NCBI GenBank assembly: GCA_030374805.1
Contig: JARGSG010000019.1
Location: 620,001-684,000, forward strand
Direction: 5' to 3'
Source: Gracilaria gracilis
Taxonomy: Eukaryota; Rhodophyta; Florideophyceae; Gracilariales; Gracilariaceae
Length of the DNA stretch: 64,000 bases
Shown here: positions 29,962 to 39,571 of the stretch, piece by piece
Numbering within the stretch: the stretch's first letter is position 1
Layout: each line of letters opens with the position of its first letter
Made by a program: the position numbers and the translations under genes
Notes under the pieces: generated by a model
The model's input: the letters and a program-made list of their open reading frames with translations, nothing else
The model's database searches: none
What the model was told of the DNA's origin: nothing

Positions 29962-31449
29962 TCATACGTTGCTACCATTTTTTGGTGCTTTCGATCGAAT
30001 ACCACTCTCCGTTCTCATCTGTGACACTGCTCCATCAATATGCAATGATTCAAGGTCTAGATATCTTGCGACGGCATTAGCAAGACGCTTATCTCGGAGG
30101 TAATGCATAGACATAGTAATGCTCGGTTCGAACCCCCTCATGTACTTAAAGTCCCCACCACCAGCGCCGGGTTCCATTCTAGAAAGGCCGTTCTCAATGC
30201 AGTACTCAATCGCGGCATAGTAGCACGCTTCGAAGTGAAGATATCGAACTTCTTCCATACAACCCCAGTATCTGCCGTAGAAAGCACCACCGTCCTTATC
30301 CCCAATTATGTTAAATGTTCCACCAATTAGTCGGTCGTCCTCTGTAGATCTCGCAACCACTAGGCAAATATGCTTCTTAAAGTCTTCACACCTTGCAAGA
30401 ATATCAAAAAAGTTCTTTGTCAAGTACTGTCTTCCATAAAACTGTTTATCAATGGTGGACTTGTATATGTGAAACATTTGTTGCATTAGTTCTTCAGTTA
30501 TATGCTCTCCGCGCACAACGTCTATCTTCAAGCAAGATTCTTCTCGCACAATAGTTCGTTCCCTGCGCATCTTGATACGGCGTTTAGACTTGAACTCACT
30601 CAAGTAATCTTCGAAATCGATGTAAGGGATTCTATGGCCGGTTTCATTGGAAAACAGCCCATTGTCAAGTTCAGATGGCCGTGCATCAAGCTGAGCCTCA
30701 ATTTTCGCAATATCACTTTGCCCTTTCTTGTAGTTCGTGAAGTGATATTGAACCCCCTTACGAGGTAAGAAACCTGCGTTAGCCAACGCACGCACCTCAT
30801 CATTGCGACAAAAGTTCACGTGGACCGAACTTATCCTCAACGCATCACAAAGTTTCACTAAAGCTTCTGCAAACGCGCCCAAAATAGTGTCTCTCTCTTG
30901 CGCAGAACCCTCCCTTGTAAGGATTCTACGCCCAGCCGCAGGCGTAAATGGAACAGCAAGTAACAACTTCGGATAATACAATATGCCAGCGCCGTAGGCC
31001 GCATGAGCCCATTCAGAGTCAAAAACAAACTCACCCATCGAATGACTTTTCATGTAGGCAGGTGCAATCGCGACAATGTCGTCAGAACGACCATTGCGTA
31101 AAACAACATGATGGGGCTCCCAACCCGTTTGCGCAGAAGCGCATTCGGATTTTTCTAAACATCGAAGCCAATCGTGCAACAAGAATGGACTTCCACACGC
31201 ATAACGGGCAAACCCATCCCATTCTTCCTTCGTAATGTCAGTCACTGACTGGATGACACATAACTTGTATTGTGTAATGGGGGCCACTGGTTGTGAAGCT
31301 CCATCATCAACTGGATGTGCTCTTAACTCGCATCGCAATGGGACTTCGGCAGTTCTTGGAAGGTTTCGTCTTGCTGTATTACGAGTGGGCAATCTAGTTC
31401 GACAGCGGCGAAAATCCCCCACCACGTGAGAAGATGCGAACGCGACCAT
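29962..31449 (-). CDS. FemAB-like (DUF482/PF04339) acyltransferase-fold protein, probably plastid
   Basis: A 495-aa member of the FemAB-like/GNAT-fold family known from proteobacteria, cyanobacteria and plastid-bearing eukaryotes. Diagnostic blocks are SPFLLHDWLRCLEKSE, TGWEPHHVVLR, AYMKSHSMGEFVFDSEWAHA, YYPKLLLAVPFTPAAGRRIL, VHVNFCRNDE and, near the end, GLSRMEPGAGGGDFKYMRGF. The N-terminus MVAFASSHVVGDFRRCRTRL is basic, with an early Phe, as in red-algal plastid leaders. The ATG at 31449 is the first in the frame. The biochemical function is not established for this family; an aminoacyl- or acyl-transfer reaction is inferred from the fold. Confidence 0.88.
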   Translation of the reverse strand: MVAFASSHVVGDFRRCRTRLPTRNTARRNLPRTAEVPLRCELRAHPVDDGASQPVAPITQYKLCVIQSVTDITKEEWDGFARYACGSPFLLHDWLRCLEKSECASAQTGWEPHHVVLRNGRSDDIVAIAPAYMKSHSMGEFVFDSEWAHAAYGAGILYYPKLLLAVPFTPAAGRRILTREGSAQERDTILGAFAEALVKLCDALRISSVHVNFCRNDEVRALANAGFLPRKGVQYHFTNYKKGQSDIAKIEAQLDARPSELDNGLFSNETGHRIPYIDFEDYLSEFKSKRRIKMRRERTIVREESCLKIDVVRGEHITEELMQQMFHIYKSTIDKQFYGRQYLTKNFFDILARCEDFKKHICLVVARSTEDDRLIGGTFNIIGDKDGGAFYGRYWGCMEEVRYLHFEACYYAAIEYCIENGLSRMEPGAGGGDFKYMRGFEPSITMSMHYLRDKRLANAVARYLDLESLHIDGAVSQMRTESGIRSKAPKNGSNV

Positions 31450-31919
31450 GAGTGAAAGGCGCCCCTCCGTCGCGATTACGGTTCCTGGGTTTGGCGACAC
31501 ACTGAGTTGGCAATGTGTGACTCCTCCATCAGCATCGCGAGCATGATTCGGGGCCTCGAAAACATACCTTGGGAGTTGTGGTGGTGAAGCGCCGCGAGGG
31601 AAAATTCAGCACATGCATGTTTTTGAAGTTGGCATGTTGCGTTTTGCTGCTCGGCATGGTCGAAATGAAGCGTTCGCCACAATTGAATGTTTCCATCGCT
31701 CATCCCAGACTTCCGAAGAGCATGTTTCGGCTTGCGCCGAAGAATGCGGTCTGAGCGAAGTCTATAAGAGTTGCCGCAAACTTCGTGAGCAGCCGTTCTT
31801 GCGCCCAAGTTACAAGTCAAGTTCTCGACTGGGATAAATGCAAAAAATGTTGATGTGTACTGCTGCAAAGAGATTTCAATCTTCGATGTGCCCATCTGGA
31901 GCTAGAGGCACAGTTCGGA
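31450..31919. promoter_or_regulatory. Divergent intergenic region (FemAB-like / TELO2)
   Basis: 470 bp between two outward-facing starts, presumably carrying both promoters. No distinct motif was recognised. Confidence 0.35.
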
Positions 31920-34667
31920 ATGAATTCCACGGCAAGCCCTTCCCACGAAGCTAAAGCAGCTCGGTACAATAGGGAAGTGGAAGAGTTAGTCGGAGAGCTC
32001 AGAACAGATGGCAGTAAAGAACAGGCCATCTCTGCATTATCAACACTGAGCGCAAAAGTATCAAGAATATCTTCTATTCCAGATCTCTATTCTCAAGTAA
32101 GTCAGGTGCTTTTGGACAAGGTTTGCTCTACGTTGCTTCACGCTTCACCTCCCATCGGAAGTGATGTATGGGTGATGTTCGAAACTTTCTTCCTTGATGG
32201 AAACCATGCCATTGCGTTTCGTGAGTTGTGTGGTGCACTAGCTCTTAATTCTGATGTTGGAGAAATCGTTGCGCGCACTTTGGTACTATTTGTCAGCAAG
32301 AAGACGGGAGGCGTTGCGCGGTTGACTGAAGTTCTTTCAAGGGCTACAGACCCCGGACTAGTGAGTTCTCTGCTGCATCTTCCTTCGCGAGTGATCAATG
32401 TCTTGATGAGCACTTCTTTGACAGACTATGACACCAAAGACCTGATCAATGAGGAAGAATACTATGAAATAGTTTCAGATGCCATATTCAACCAGTCTTT
32501 GACCTCAGATATTGCACGGGAGAATATATTGAAAGACCTCATAGCTCGAATGGTGACCATGAAACACTCGGAAACATTAATGAATCGATTTCTGGATCTT
32601 GGCAATATGGACAAGCTTGCTCAATTGATATCTTTTGCTCCCCACCGATCCATTGCGAATCTCATGCGAGCATTATTAGTCCAGAGAACCGTCACAATTC
32701 GAAAGGAGAAAGAACTTCATGAAGCTCTGTGTAAATTGCTCAGCCAAAACCCAGTTGTTCGAGACAGTATTATCCATGTTCTTCCATTTCAACAGCCCGT
32801 CCTCAAAAGACCAAAGACAACCCTCCGGCGCCTCGTTCGGGCCGTGGTGCAAGGATGTGGGACTGAAGCGTCTGAAGATGCGTTGATGACAGCCTCAGAG
32901 ATATGGAGCGGCGAGGCTTTTTCATCATCCGAAGATATTTCCATGCAACGACAGGTGACACGAACTGTTTTGTACTACCTAAAATACATTGCAAGAGTGA
33001 ATAAGAGTTCTGGTTCTGTCTCGAATTCTGTGATGATGGTTCTCGTGGATGGTGTGCATATAAGACTGGGGGCAAATGATGTCAGGATTCGACGCCATGG
33101 AATGGTCATTGGAGAAGCGTCATCAAGGTTCTGCAAGGAAAAGAAAGTCTTGAAGTTTGAGAGGGAGAGTTCCGCCAATGTGCAGAAAATGGAGAAGGAA
33201 ACGATTGGAGATGAAGTCACGGAAGATGGCGGTGATACGGATTTTTCTGAGTTAGCGGAACAAGTCGGACAAGATACCCAATTCTCTGAGGACGACCAAG
33301 AAGACGGCTCGGGTGTGCGCAAAGGGAAAGTTGAATTCGAAGGGGGCATCATGAACCACCTTGTAAGTGGAACCAAGAACAATAGACGGGACCATGAGAA
33401 CTCTACGACATCAGAAGGAACTTTGCGTACAAAGAGAAAACCTGACCGTAAGAACCGTCTTATATGGCCACAATCAGATCGACATGAAGACTGGCAACAA
33501 GAAGATGATTGGAGCAGCATAGAGTCGTATTCAATGACTAGTTCATCAGATGATGAGGAGGACAAATTGTACAGCAGAAGGGCTTTAGAAGAAGACTATG
33601 TTGAGGTCAGGAAGAAGTTATCGGCGCCCATGTCTGTCCCTCGCCTTCTGGGGTTATTGATTGACGTGAACAAATCTGATGGTGGAAGTATCGTTGTTGA
33701 TGCGAGTGTCGCAGCAGCAGCATTGCGTACGCTGGCCTCGCGAGCGCAAGCCAATTTCACCACGAGTGGTACCTTGAGATCTGCGGCGGTGGAACTCTGC
33801 ATGGAAATTGTACGGATCGATCCAGAACGGTATCCAGATGTGGATGTCCCAGTCTTGGCTGCAGCGCGTAGTGAAGCTTTTCACAGGGTAGTCCAAATGG
33901 ACATTGGTTCATGCGGTTCGGCTCTCGTAGAACGTGTGATCTGTGGGGAAATGAGTGATATGCAACGTCGTTTGGAGACGTTAGGGGTCTTAGCGAAAGC
34001 GGTGCGATTGGCGCATGAAAGAGTATTTGGCGAGGTGGAAAAGTCCGATGAGAAAGCAAGCACCGAAGTCAAAGAAGTAACATATGTTGGAGAATCGAAA
34101 AGAGTTTTACAGCATTCATTGAACAAATGGCGTGCAAGACGGGATGGGTTGCGCAAGGCAATGCACATCCCAACCTGGGATGTTGAAGGAGTTTCGAAGG
34201 TATTTCACACTCTCGCGAGCAGATTATGTGAAGGTGGAGGCGCAAGTTTTGTGCAAATCGAAGAGAGGGACATAGAACTGTGGGCACAGGGTGTCCTGAC
34301 GTTAGCCACGCTAGGCTGTTATGGAGGATCAGGTGCTCAAGGGGCGGAGATGCGGTATGCGGTGATAGAAATTGCAATGCGACGCGTTACAAAGCTCAAA
34401 GCCAATAGCGCTGTGCGTCGTGCTCTGGCTTTGGCGCTGTCTATCGTGATAGGAGGAATGGACGATGGAGAGGTGAGGGAAGTTTTAGTTGGAGGGGCTA
34501 GTGACGTGATCCTCTTCCCAGAGTATGATGAGGTAGTAGATGTTGGCAGAGAGGCGTTCGAATGGCTCCAGCGGGCAGCCGAGAGCGATGCCGATATCGG
34601 AGTACGGCGGTTTTCCGCAATGACGTTACGGAAATGGAGCCAACGAGTAGAGGCCGTGCTAAGATAG
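31920..34667 (+). CDS. TELO2: TELO2/Tel2-like protein (PIKK maturation factor)
   Basis: 915-aa alpha-solenoid protein. TELO2, with TTI1 and TTI2, helps Hsp90 fold PI3K-related kinases such as TOR, ATM and ATR. The N-terminal two thirds is helical repeat. An acidic, disordered hinge (about 430-560) ends in WSSIESYSMTSSSDDEEDKL, matching the YDM-acid motif before the conserved C-terminal domain. That domain shows LRTLASRAQANFTTSGTLRS, VEKSDEK and MSDMQRRLETLGVLAKAVRL, corresponding to the family's QRMDILDVLTLAAQEL block. Overall similarity is weak, so identity rests on architecture and this block. No intron is seen. Confidence 0.7.
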   Translation: MNSTASPSHEAKAARYNREVEELVGELRTDGSKEQAISALSTLSAKVSRISSIPDLYSQVSQVLLDKVCSTLLHASPPIGSDVWVMFETFFLDGNHAIAFRELCGALALNSDVGEIVARTLVLFVSKKTGGVARLTEVLSRATDPGLVSSLLHLPSRVINVLMSTSLTDYDTKDLINEEEYYEIVSDAIFNQSLTSDIARENILKDLIARMVTMKHSETLMNRFLDLGNMDKLAQLISFAPHRSIANLMRALLVQRTVTIRKEKELHEALCKLLSQNPVVRDSIIHVLPFQQPVLKRPKTTLRRLVRAVVQGCGTEASEDALMTASEIWSGEAFSSSEDISMQRQVTRTVLYYLKYIARVNKSSGSVSNSVMMVLVDGVHIRLGANDVRIRRHGMVIGEASSRFCKEKKVLKFERESSANVQKMEKETIGDEVTEDGGDTDFSELAEQVGQDTQFSEDDQEDGSGVRKGKVEFEGGIMNHLVSGTKNNRRDHENSTTSEGTLRTKRKPDRKNRLIWPQSDRHEDWQQEDDWSSIESYSMTSSSDDEEDKLYSRRALEEDYVEVRKKLSAPMSVPRLLGLLIDVNKSDGGSIVVDASVAAAALRTLASRAQANFTTSGTLRSAAVELCMEIVRIDPERYPDVDVPVLAAARSEAFHRVVQMDIGSCGSALVERVICGEMSDMQRRLETLGVLAKAVRLAHERVFGEVEKSDEKASTEVKEVTYVGESKRVLQHSLNKWRARRDGLRKAMHIPTWDVEGVSKVFHTLASRLCEGGGASFVQIEERDIELWAQGVLTLATLGCYGGSGAQGAEMRYAVIEIAMRRVTKLKANSAVRRALALALSIVIGGMDDGEVREVLVGGASDVILFPEYDEVVDVGREAFEWLQRAAESDADIGVRRFSAMTLRKWSQRVEAVLR

Positions 34668-34956
34668 ATATTCCTAGCTGAACCCCACACTCAATACTGA
34701 TTGCGATGGTCATATAAACTGATGACCCGTACTACCATATAACCTCTGTCGAGTGTTTCAATGGACATGCTGCGGAGTAGTGAAGACATGGTATACCGGT
34801 TCATTGGAGACAAAGTGCGTGGGTCCTTCACTCTTTGCATACTTGTTTAAAGCAAAGATGCATTGTGGCCACGCCGCTGAATTCATGGAACATTTGGTAC
34901 GGGTTATACCTTCGCAAGGAAACCGTGGTTCTTCTACATTCACACGATCGTAGCAA

Positions 34957-36387
34957 CTATTGAGACTTCAAGTGGCGCTCTTTGCCGTTCTCCGAAACGC
35001 CGTTTCGTACGAAAACAATACAAAGCGCCAACACAACGAGAACAGCAGCGCCTACAAAGAAGGGCGCAACCCATGTAAACAGAGGATTAAAGCGATACAT
35101 GACGCTCAGAAGAGGCCAATGTTTCGACTGCGATCTTATATCGCTGAGGCTGAAAGCTAAAGTAGGTCGTCCAATAACGCTGAGAGTAGTCCATTCAGTG
35201 GATTGCTTGGTATCAAAGTTCAACGATGGATGCTCAAAACTTGTTTCGGTTCCAGCTCCGTCCGGCAAATAGACTTTGAAAACGAACTTCTCGCAATACA
35301 TATCAACGTTCAAAGACGAAAACAAAGGAAGCTGTGCAACATGATTTGAGCCATTCGATGAGACGTACTTATCATGTTGAAGTTGATAAGTAATCCAAAA
35401 ATGATTATTCCAACCCCCCATCATGGGGTATCTGAACGTCAACTGCAAAGGACGTTTGCCCTTTGATGGCAACCGTAATTTCGACGACGTAACATTGCCA
35501 ATGAGATCCTTATAATCGACATGATGTGCATCAGCTGGGAGATTGGCCCAAACATCACCCAGAGCAGTGGCGTACTTTGATCGAAAGCCGCTGTGATCGA
35601 CACGAGACCACTCGCCTCGGTGCTTAGCAGCAGCGTTTGTCAATTGATATTCCTCGAGCACAGAAATAGATCCCCAATGGTTGATGTAAAATGTCTTCTC
35701 CATGACATTTGCCACCAAGAGACCGCGGTCATTCTTAAATCGCACAGAGATATCGGAGGATGAGAAAGGTGGCACGTCGGAATACGGACCCATCTCAATT
35801 CGCTTACCAGTCTGTTTAAAGGGCTCGATAAAACCTGATCGGGACTTGACATCAGCTGATGCTAGCACGAGAACTGTTCGCATTGATTTGGTGTGATATG
35901 GGGTATAAAAATAAGCGGTACCATCAAACTTCATGTATTGTGATTCAAAGCCGTCGAGCTGAGGTGGTACTGGATACAGAACATGCTTGATATCGGTACG
36001 CAATTCGACGACGATCTCTTGGTGCGGCGCAAGCGGGGTCGGGAACTGCACCTGATACGCGGCACAATCGGCGCATATCCCAGGCAGTTTTGAAACAGAC
36101 CCGATTTGAAAAGCTTCGTGAACGGATCTTGGAGAATCTTTCTTCTCCGTGAGCCACATATCGGTGACACGGGCTGCATGTATAGAAGGAAGTGTTACGT
36201 GAAAGCTGGAGACTGGTTCGGACGCGGTGTTCTTCATGGTCATTGTTGTCTTTGCCACAGCGAGGTTGGAAGAGAGGTCGATGACTGTCTTGACGTGCTC
36301 ATTGATGAGTGTGGCTGATGAATGCGAGACGCACAGAAGCAGCAGCAGCAGCAGCGCGAATGGGACGGAGGCCATTTTCTGTTTCAT
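34957..36387 (-). CDS. OST1: Oligosaccharyltransferase subunit OST1 (ribophorin I)
   Basis: ER type I membrane subunit of the oligosaccharyltransferase that moves the finished glycan from dolichol to Asn. The 476-aa protein starts with a signal peptide (MASVPFALLLLLLLCVSHSS). Lumenal ribophorin I motifs follow: EPVSSFHVTLPSIHAARVTD, YQVQFPTPLAPHQEIVVELR, SQYMKFDGTAYFYTPYHTKS, FYINHWGSISVLEEYQLTN and LTFRYPMMGGWNNHFWITYQ. A single membrane span lies near the C-terminus (WVAPFFVGAAVLVVLALCIV) with a short basic tail. The start at 36387 (MKQKMASV) is preferred; an upstream extension would precede the signal peptide. It is slightly shorter than the animal protein. Confidence 0.94.
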   Translation of the reverse strand: MKQKMASVPFALLLLLLLCVSHSSATLINEHVKTVIDLSSNLAVAKTTMTMKNTASEPVSSFHVTLPSIHAARVTDMWLTEKKDSPRSVHEAFQIGSVSKLPGICADCAAYQVQFPTPLAPHQEIVVELRTDIKHVLYPVPPQLDGFESQYMKFDGTAYFYTPYHTKSMRTVLVLASADVKSRSGFIEPFKQTGKRIEMGPYSDVPPFSSSDISVRFKNDRGLLVANVMEKTFYINHWGSISVLEEYQLTNAAAKHRGEWSRVDHSGFRSKYATALGDVWANLPADAHHVDYKDLIGNVTSSKLRLPSKGKRPLQLTFRYPMMGGWNNHFWITYQLQHDKYVSSNGSNHVAQLPLFSSLNVDMYCEKFVFKVYLPDGAGTETSFEHPSLNFDTKQSTEWTTLSVIGRPTLAFSLSDIRSQSKHWPLLSVMYRFNPLFTWVAPFFVGAAVLVVLALCIVFVRNGVSENGKERHLKSQ

Positions 36388-37003
36388 GACAATGATACGG
36401 GCATCAAGATCATACGATTGCGATGAAGTTGATGCTTGGAGCTTTGATCGCCCTGGAGTTGATCGCCCTTCACGAGAGGGCAGTGTGACGCGTGTCAGCT
36501 CTGCGCCAACGCGATCATGATTGAGCAGCGCGCCAAAACGCAAAAACGAGTCGAAAAGAAAAATGGTTTTCGGCGCGCCGCTTCACGCAACGAAGCGTCA
36601 ACAAGATGCGGCGAACGCCCGTTCGCCGCAAGCAAGCCGCCAGAAGCGACGCGCCGTTCCACGCACAAATCGGCGCGGAACCCATCCAATCAGCGCTCAG
36701 GCAACCGTCGGTTCCGAAATACCTGCACAGCGGCGCTACAGCCACCCATTTCCCTCGCGTTCAGTGCTGTGTGCGCGCAACCCACTCCACTTGTCGCACG
36801 CGCCGCCCCCACACCGCGCAAGATACGCCGGCGACGTCGCACAAAACCATCAGAACTTCATCCCACGAACGCGGCTCCGCGAATCTACCCACGCCACATT
36901 TAAGAGCCCTGTGTTCGCGAATCTACGCGAATCTATCAACGTCGTTGGGTATCTACGTCGTTTGGAGTTACCTTGTACCGCCTCTTGTCGCTAACTCTTC
37001 ACA
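36388..37003. promoter_or_regulatory. Divergent intergenic region (OST1 / MYB gene)
   Basis: 616 bp between outward-facing gene starts. It is GC-rich with many GCG/CGC words. No TATA box is obvious. Confidence 0.35.
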
Positions 37004-38185
37004 ATGGGTGCCAACAACTTACCGCCACACCTTCACGCGCATCCTGTATGTTCCAGCCCCGCGCCGGTGGCAACGCCGCCGTTGGCGCGTCCGCCCATCA
37101 CCGTGTCGCCTTCCTTGCCGTCGCCGCTGCACGCGCAGCACTTCCCGCTCGCGGCGCAGCACGCGTTGGCAGTTTCGCCTCATCTTCACGCCGCCGCCGT
37201 GGGTGCCACGCCACCGTTCGTGCAGTATTCCATTCCCACCAAGAAGCCGCGCAAGCCGTACGTCATCACGAAAAACCGCGAGAACTGGACGGCGGAGGAG
37301 CATCAATCGTTCGTTGATGCGCTCAAGAAGCATGGCAGGAATTGGAAACTCATTGAACAGCATGTCAAGACCAAGAATGTCATCCAGATTCGCTCGCACG
37401 CCCAAAAGTATTTTCTCAAGGTGCAGAAGAATAACACCGGAGAACATGTCCCGCCGCCGCGTCCGAAGCGAAAGAATTCGACGTCCAATTCTGCCGCCGC
37501 GGTCGCAGCCGCCGCAGCAGCAGCTGCAGCTCGATTTCCAGCAATGTCTCAACCCACGAGTGCAGCACAGAGTCCCGCCTTGTATGCGCACCCAGCTTTG
37601 GTACGATCCCCGAATCTTGCATCTTATGCTATGCAGATGGCTTCCACCTATCCCTACTCTCCGTACCAAATGAGTCCGCAAATGAATCCCCATGCCATTG
37701 CAGCGGCTATGGCAGCTTCCCAACAGCCCGCACAGCCGACAAGCAGTCGTCAATCACCTCAGAAACGAGCCAAGAGTACTCGAAATACCCCTGACCTGTC
37801 CAACCGAGGTGCCAAACGATCGAGCTCGTCGCCGGCCATTTCAAGAGCTGCGGAAGCCAGTCCTGCGTTGAAGGTTGCAAAAGTGGAGAAGACGCTTTCT
37901 TCTACACCCATAGCTTCGGCTACCATGGCGCCTAGTGGTTTGCAAAGTCCATCACCAAACTTTGCAAATATTTACTCGTTCTTTGCCAAGCTCTTTGATC
38001 CACTGAAGGAGTTCGATGTCGTTTCTACTGTCAGGGAGCAAAGGATGTCGCCATTGGACAAGGAAGTTATTAAGCTGCTGGTTTCCAACTTGGAGTTGAA
38101 CATTGCGAATACTACCTTTAGGCAACAGTTGTTGGATACGTATCGACAGCAATTGCAACAATCTGTGCAACACACTGTCTCTTGA
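37004..38185 (+). CDS. REVEILLE/CCA1-like single-MYB (SHAQKYF) transcription factor with LCL-type domain
   Basis: 393-aa nuclear DNA-binding protein. Residues 1-80 are Pro/Ala/His-rich. Residues ~86-140 are a single MYB repeat of the plant clock type: [20 protein letters not shown] then [20 protein letters not shown] with the SHAQKYF box. A poly-Ala run (about 164-176) and a basic PKRKN motif follow. The last ~75 residues ([36 protein letters not shown]) resemble the LCL domain of land-plant RVE4/6/8, which binds LNK co-activators. This combination suggests an RVE8-like rather than a GARP or telomere-binding MYB. Kozak context CACAATGG supports the start at 37004. Confidence 0.85.
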   Translation: MGANNLPPHLHAHPVCSSPAPVATPPLARPPITVSPSLPSPLHAQHFPLAAQHALAVSPHLHAAAVGATPPFVQYSIPTKKPRKPYVITKNRENWTAEEHQSFVDALKKHGRNWKLIEQHVKTKNVIQIRSHAQKYFLKVQKNNTGEHVPPPRPKRKNSTSNSAAAVAAAAAAAAARFPAMSQPTSAAQSPALYAHPALVRSPNLASYAMQMASTYPYSPYQMSPQMNPHAIAAAMAASQQPAQPTSSRQSPQKRAKSTRNTPDLSNRGAKRSSSSPAISRAAEASPALKVAKVEKTLSSTPIASATMAPSGLQSPSPNFANIYSFFAKLFDPLKEFDVVSTVREQRMSPLDKEVIKLLVSNLELNIANTTFRQQLLDTYRQQLQQSVQHTVS

Positions 38186-38954
38186 TTGTTGTAGTACAAG
38201 ATGTTTGTGCTATTCTGCTCCAAAGCTATCAACCACACCGTTGCGGGTTTGTGTGTCACGCTTACTATAGTTTACAAGTCCACTTGTTAAAACGCAGACT
38301 GCAAAAGGACTCGGCACGACTTATCTGTTTGAGCTTTTGCTTCCTCCGATTTCTTTCGATTTCAGATGTGCACAGTCTGGGTGGTCTTTGAGTAACAATC
38401 TTACCGCAATAGTCTTTCCTGGTTAGAGTATGCCACAGTTGTACCTCCTGTTGTAACCTCATCTGTCCTAGTATTGAAACTGTCCTTTACCTCCCTGGCA
38501 CGAATGTCGCACTGAATGTGTGCTTCTTGAGAAGTTATATATGTATAAATCTAAACTGAAAAGAGATAATTTTCTCCAACCTCAAAAGTTGCGATGCAGA
38601 CCCCTATCATCAACTGGACGCTTTGTTATTTGGTTCCCCCTATCCATCCTTGAAAACGGGTCCATGCGACGCCATGGTGGTACCTCACCCTCCTCTCCAC
38701 TTGTATCTCCATCGCTCTCGACACCACATGTTTCAACCGGAGGACGAGTAAATATACCTTCTCCGCTTCAACCCCGTTTGCACACCTTCGCTTTTCGACA
38801 GCCATCAATAAAGTTACTCCCGTCAATTCAATTCTGGACATACAAGACTGTAAGCACTATGGGTGTGGAGATAATTGCCCTACAGTACCAAAATCTTGGC
38901 CGATTTACTGTAATTGGGTCATACATCAATTGAACCCCCAGAAGGCCACAACAT
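38186..38954. other. Intergenic region downstream of the MYB gene, no gene seen
   Basis: 770 bp up to the TAA target-site copy of the next transposon. Only short unrecognised frames are present; the first part is presumably the MYB 3' untranslated region. Confidence 0.35.
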
Positions 38955-38957
38955 AAG

Positions 38958-38991
38958 GGCACCACAACTCAATTAGTTGGTTTCCGTTCCA
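38958..38991 (+). repeat. Terminal inverted repeat, left copy
   Basis: Thirty-four bases, identical in inverted orientation to 44243-44276. The outermost bases are GGGCACC. It is flanked on the outside by TAA. Confidence 0.9.
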
Positions 38992-39571
38992 GCTTCTAAA
39001 TAGTTTGGGTCGGTCGGTGGGCTTACAATTGTGCGATTTGTTGGTAGAAACGCCGATGTGCTTATAAAGGTCATATGCGGGGGTGACCTTATCTGCACCA
39101 TATTCTACCCTTTCAACAAACAATATCTGTACCATATCAGACTGATCCAGCCTTAGGCACGTATACTTCAAAGCTGTTTTGCTTGTTGAAAGCAACACCA
39201 ACAGCTTCTACATCTATAGTAGTTTCCATGTGCTTTATGGCTAACTCTACCTTCTTCGCAGCAGTACTCTGCTAGAGTACCATTGGCAAGAAAAGTTCGG
39301 TCAACAAGTAATAAACATGCATGTCACTTGAGATGGATTTTAGTTAGATACAAAACTATGATTGTTAAAAACGCATTTTTGTACCTAACCATGCTTTTGC
39401 GAGAGTTTTCTTGGACACTTCTCCTTAACAAAATCTCACAACCATGTCCAAGAATAGAAAATTATTTACCACGGCCAGACAACGTTTATGTAGTAGCTTC
39501 TATGGCTACCCGTGAAAATTTTGAGCACATTCTACGCTACACAAAAACACAGTTTCTATATCTTCCACTCT

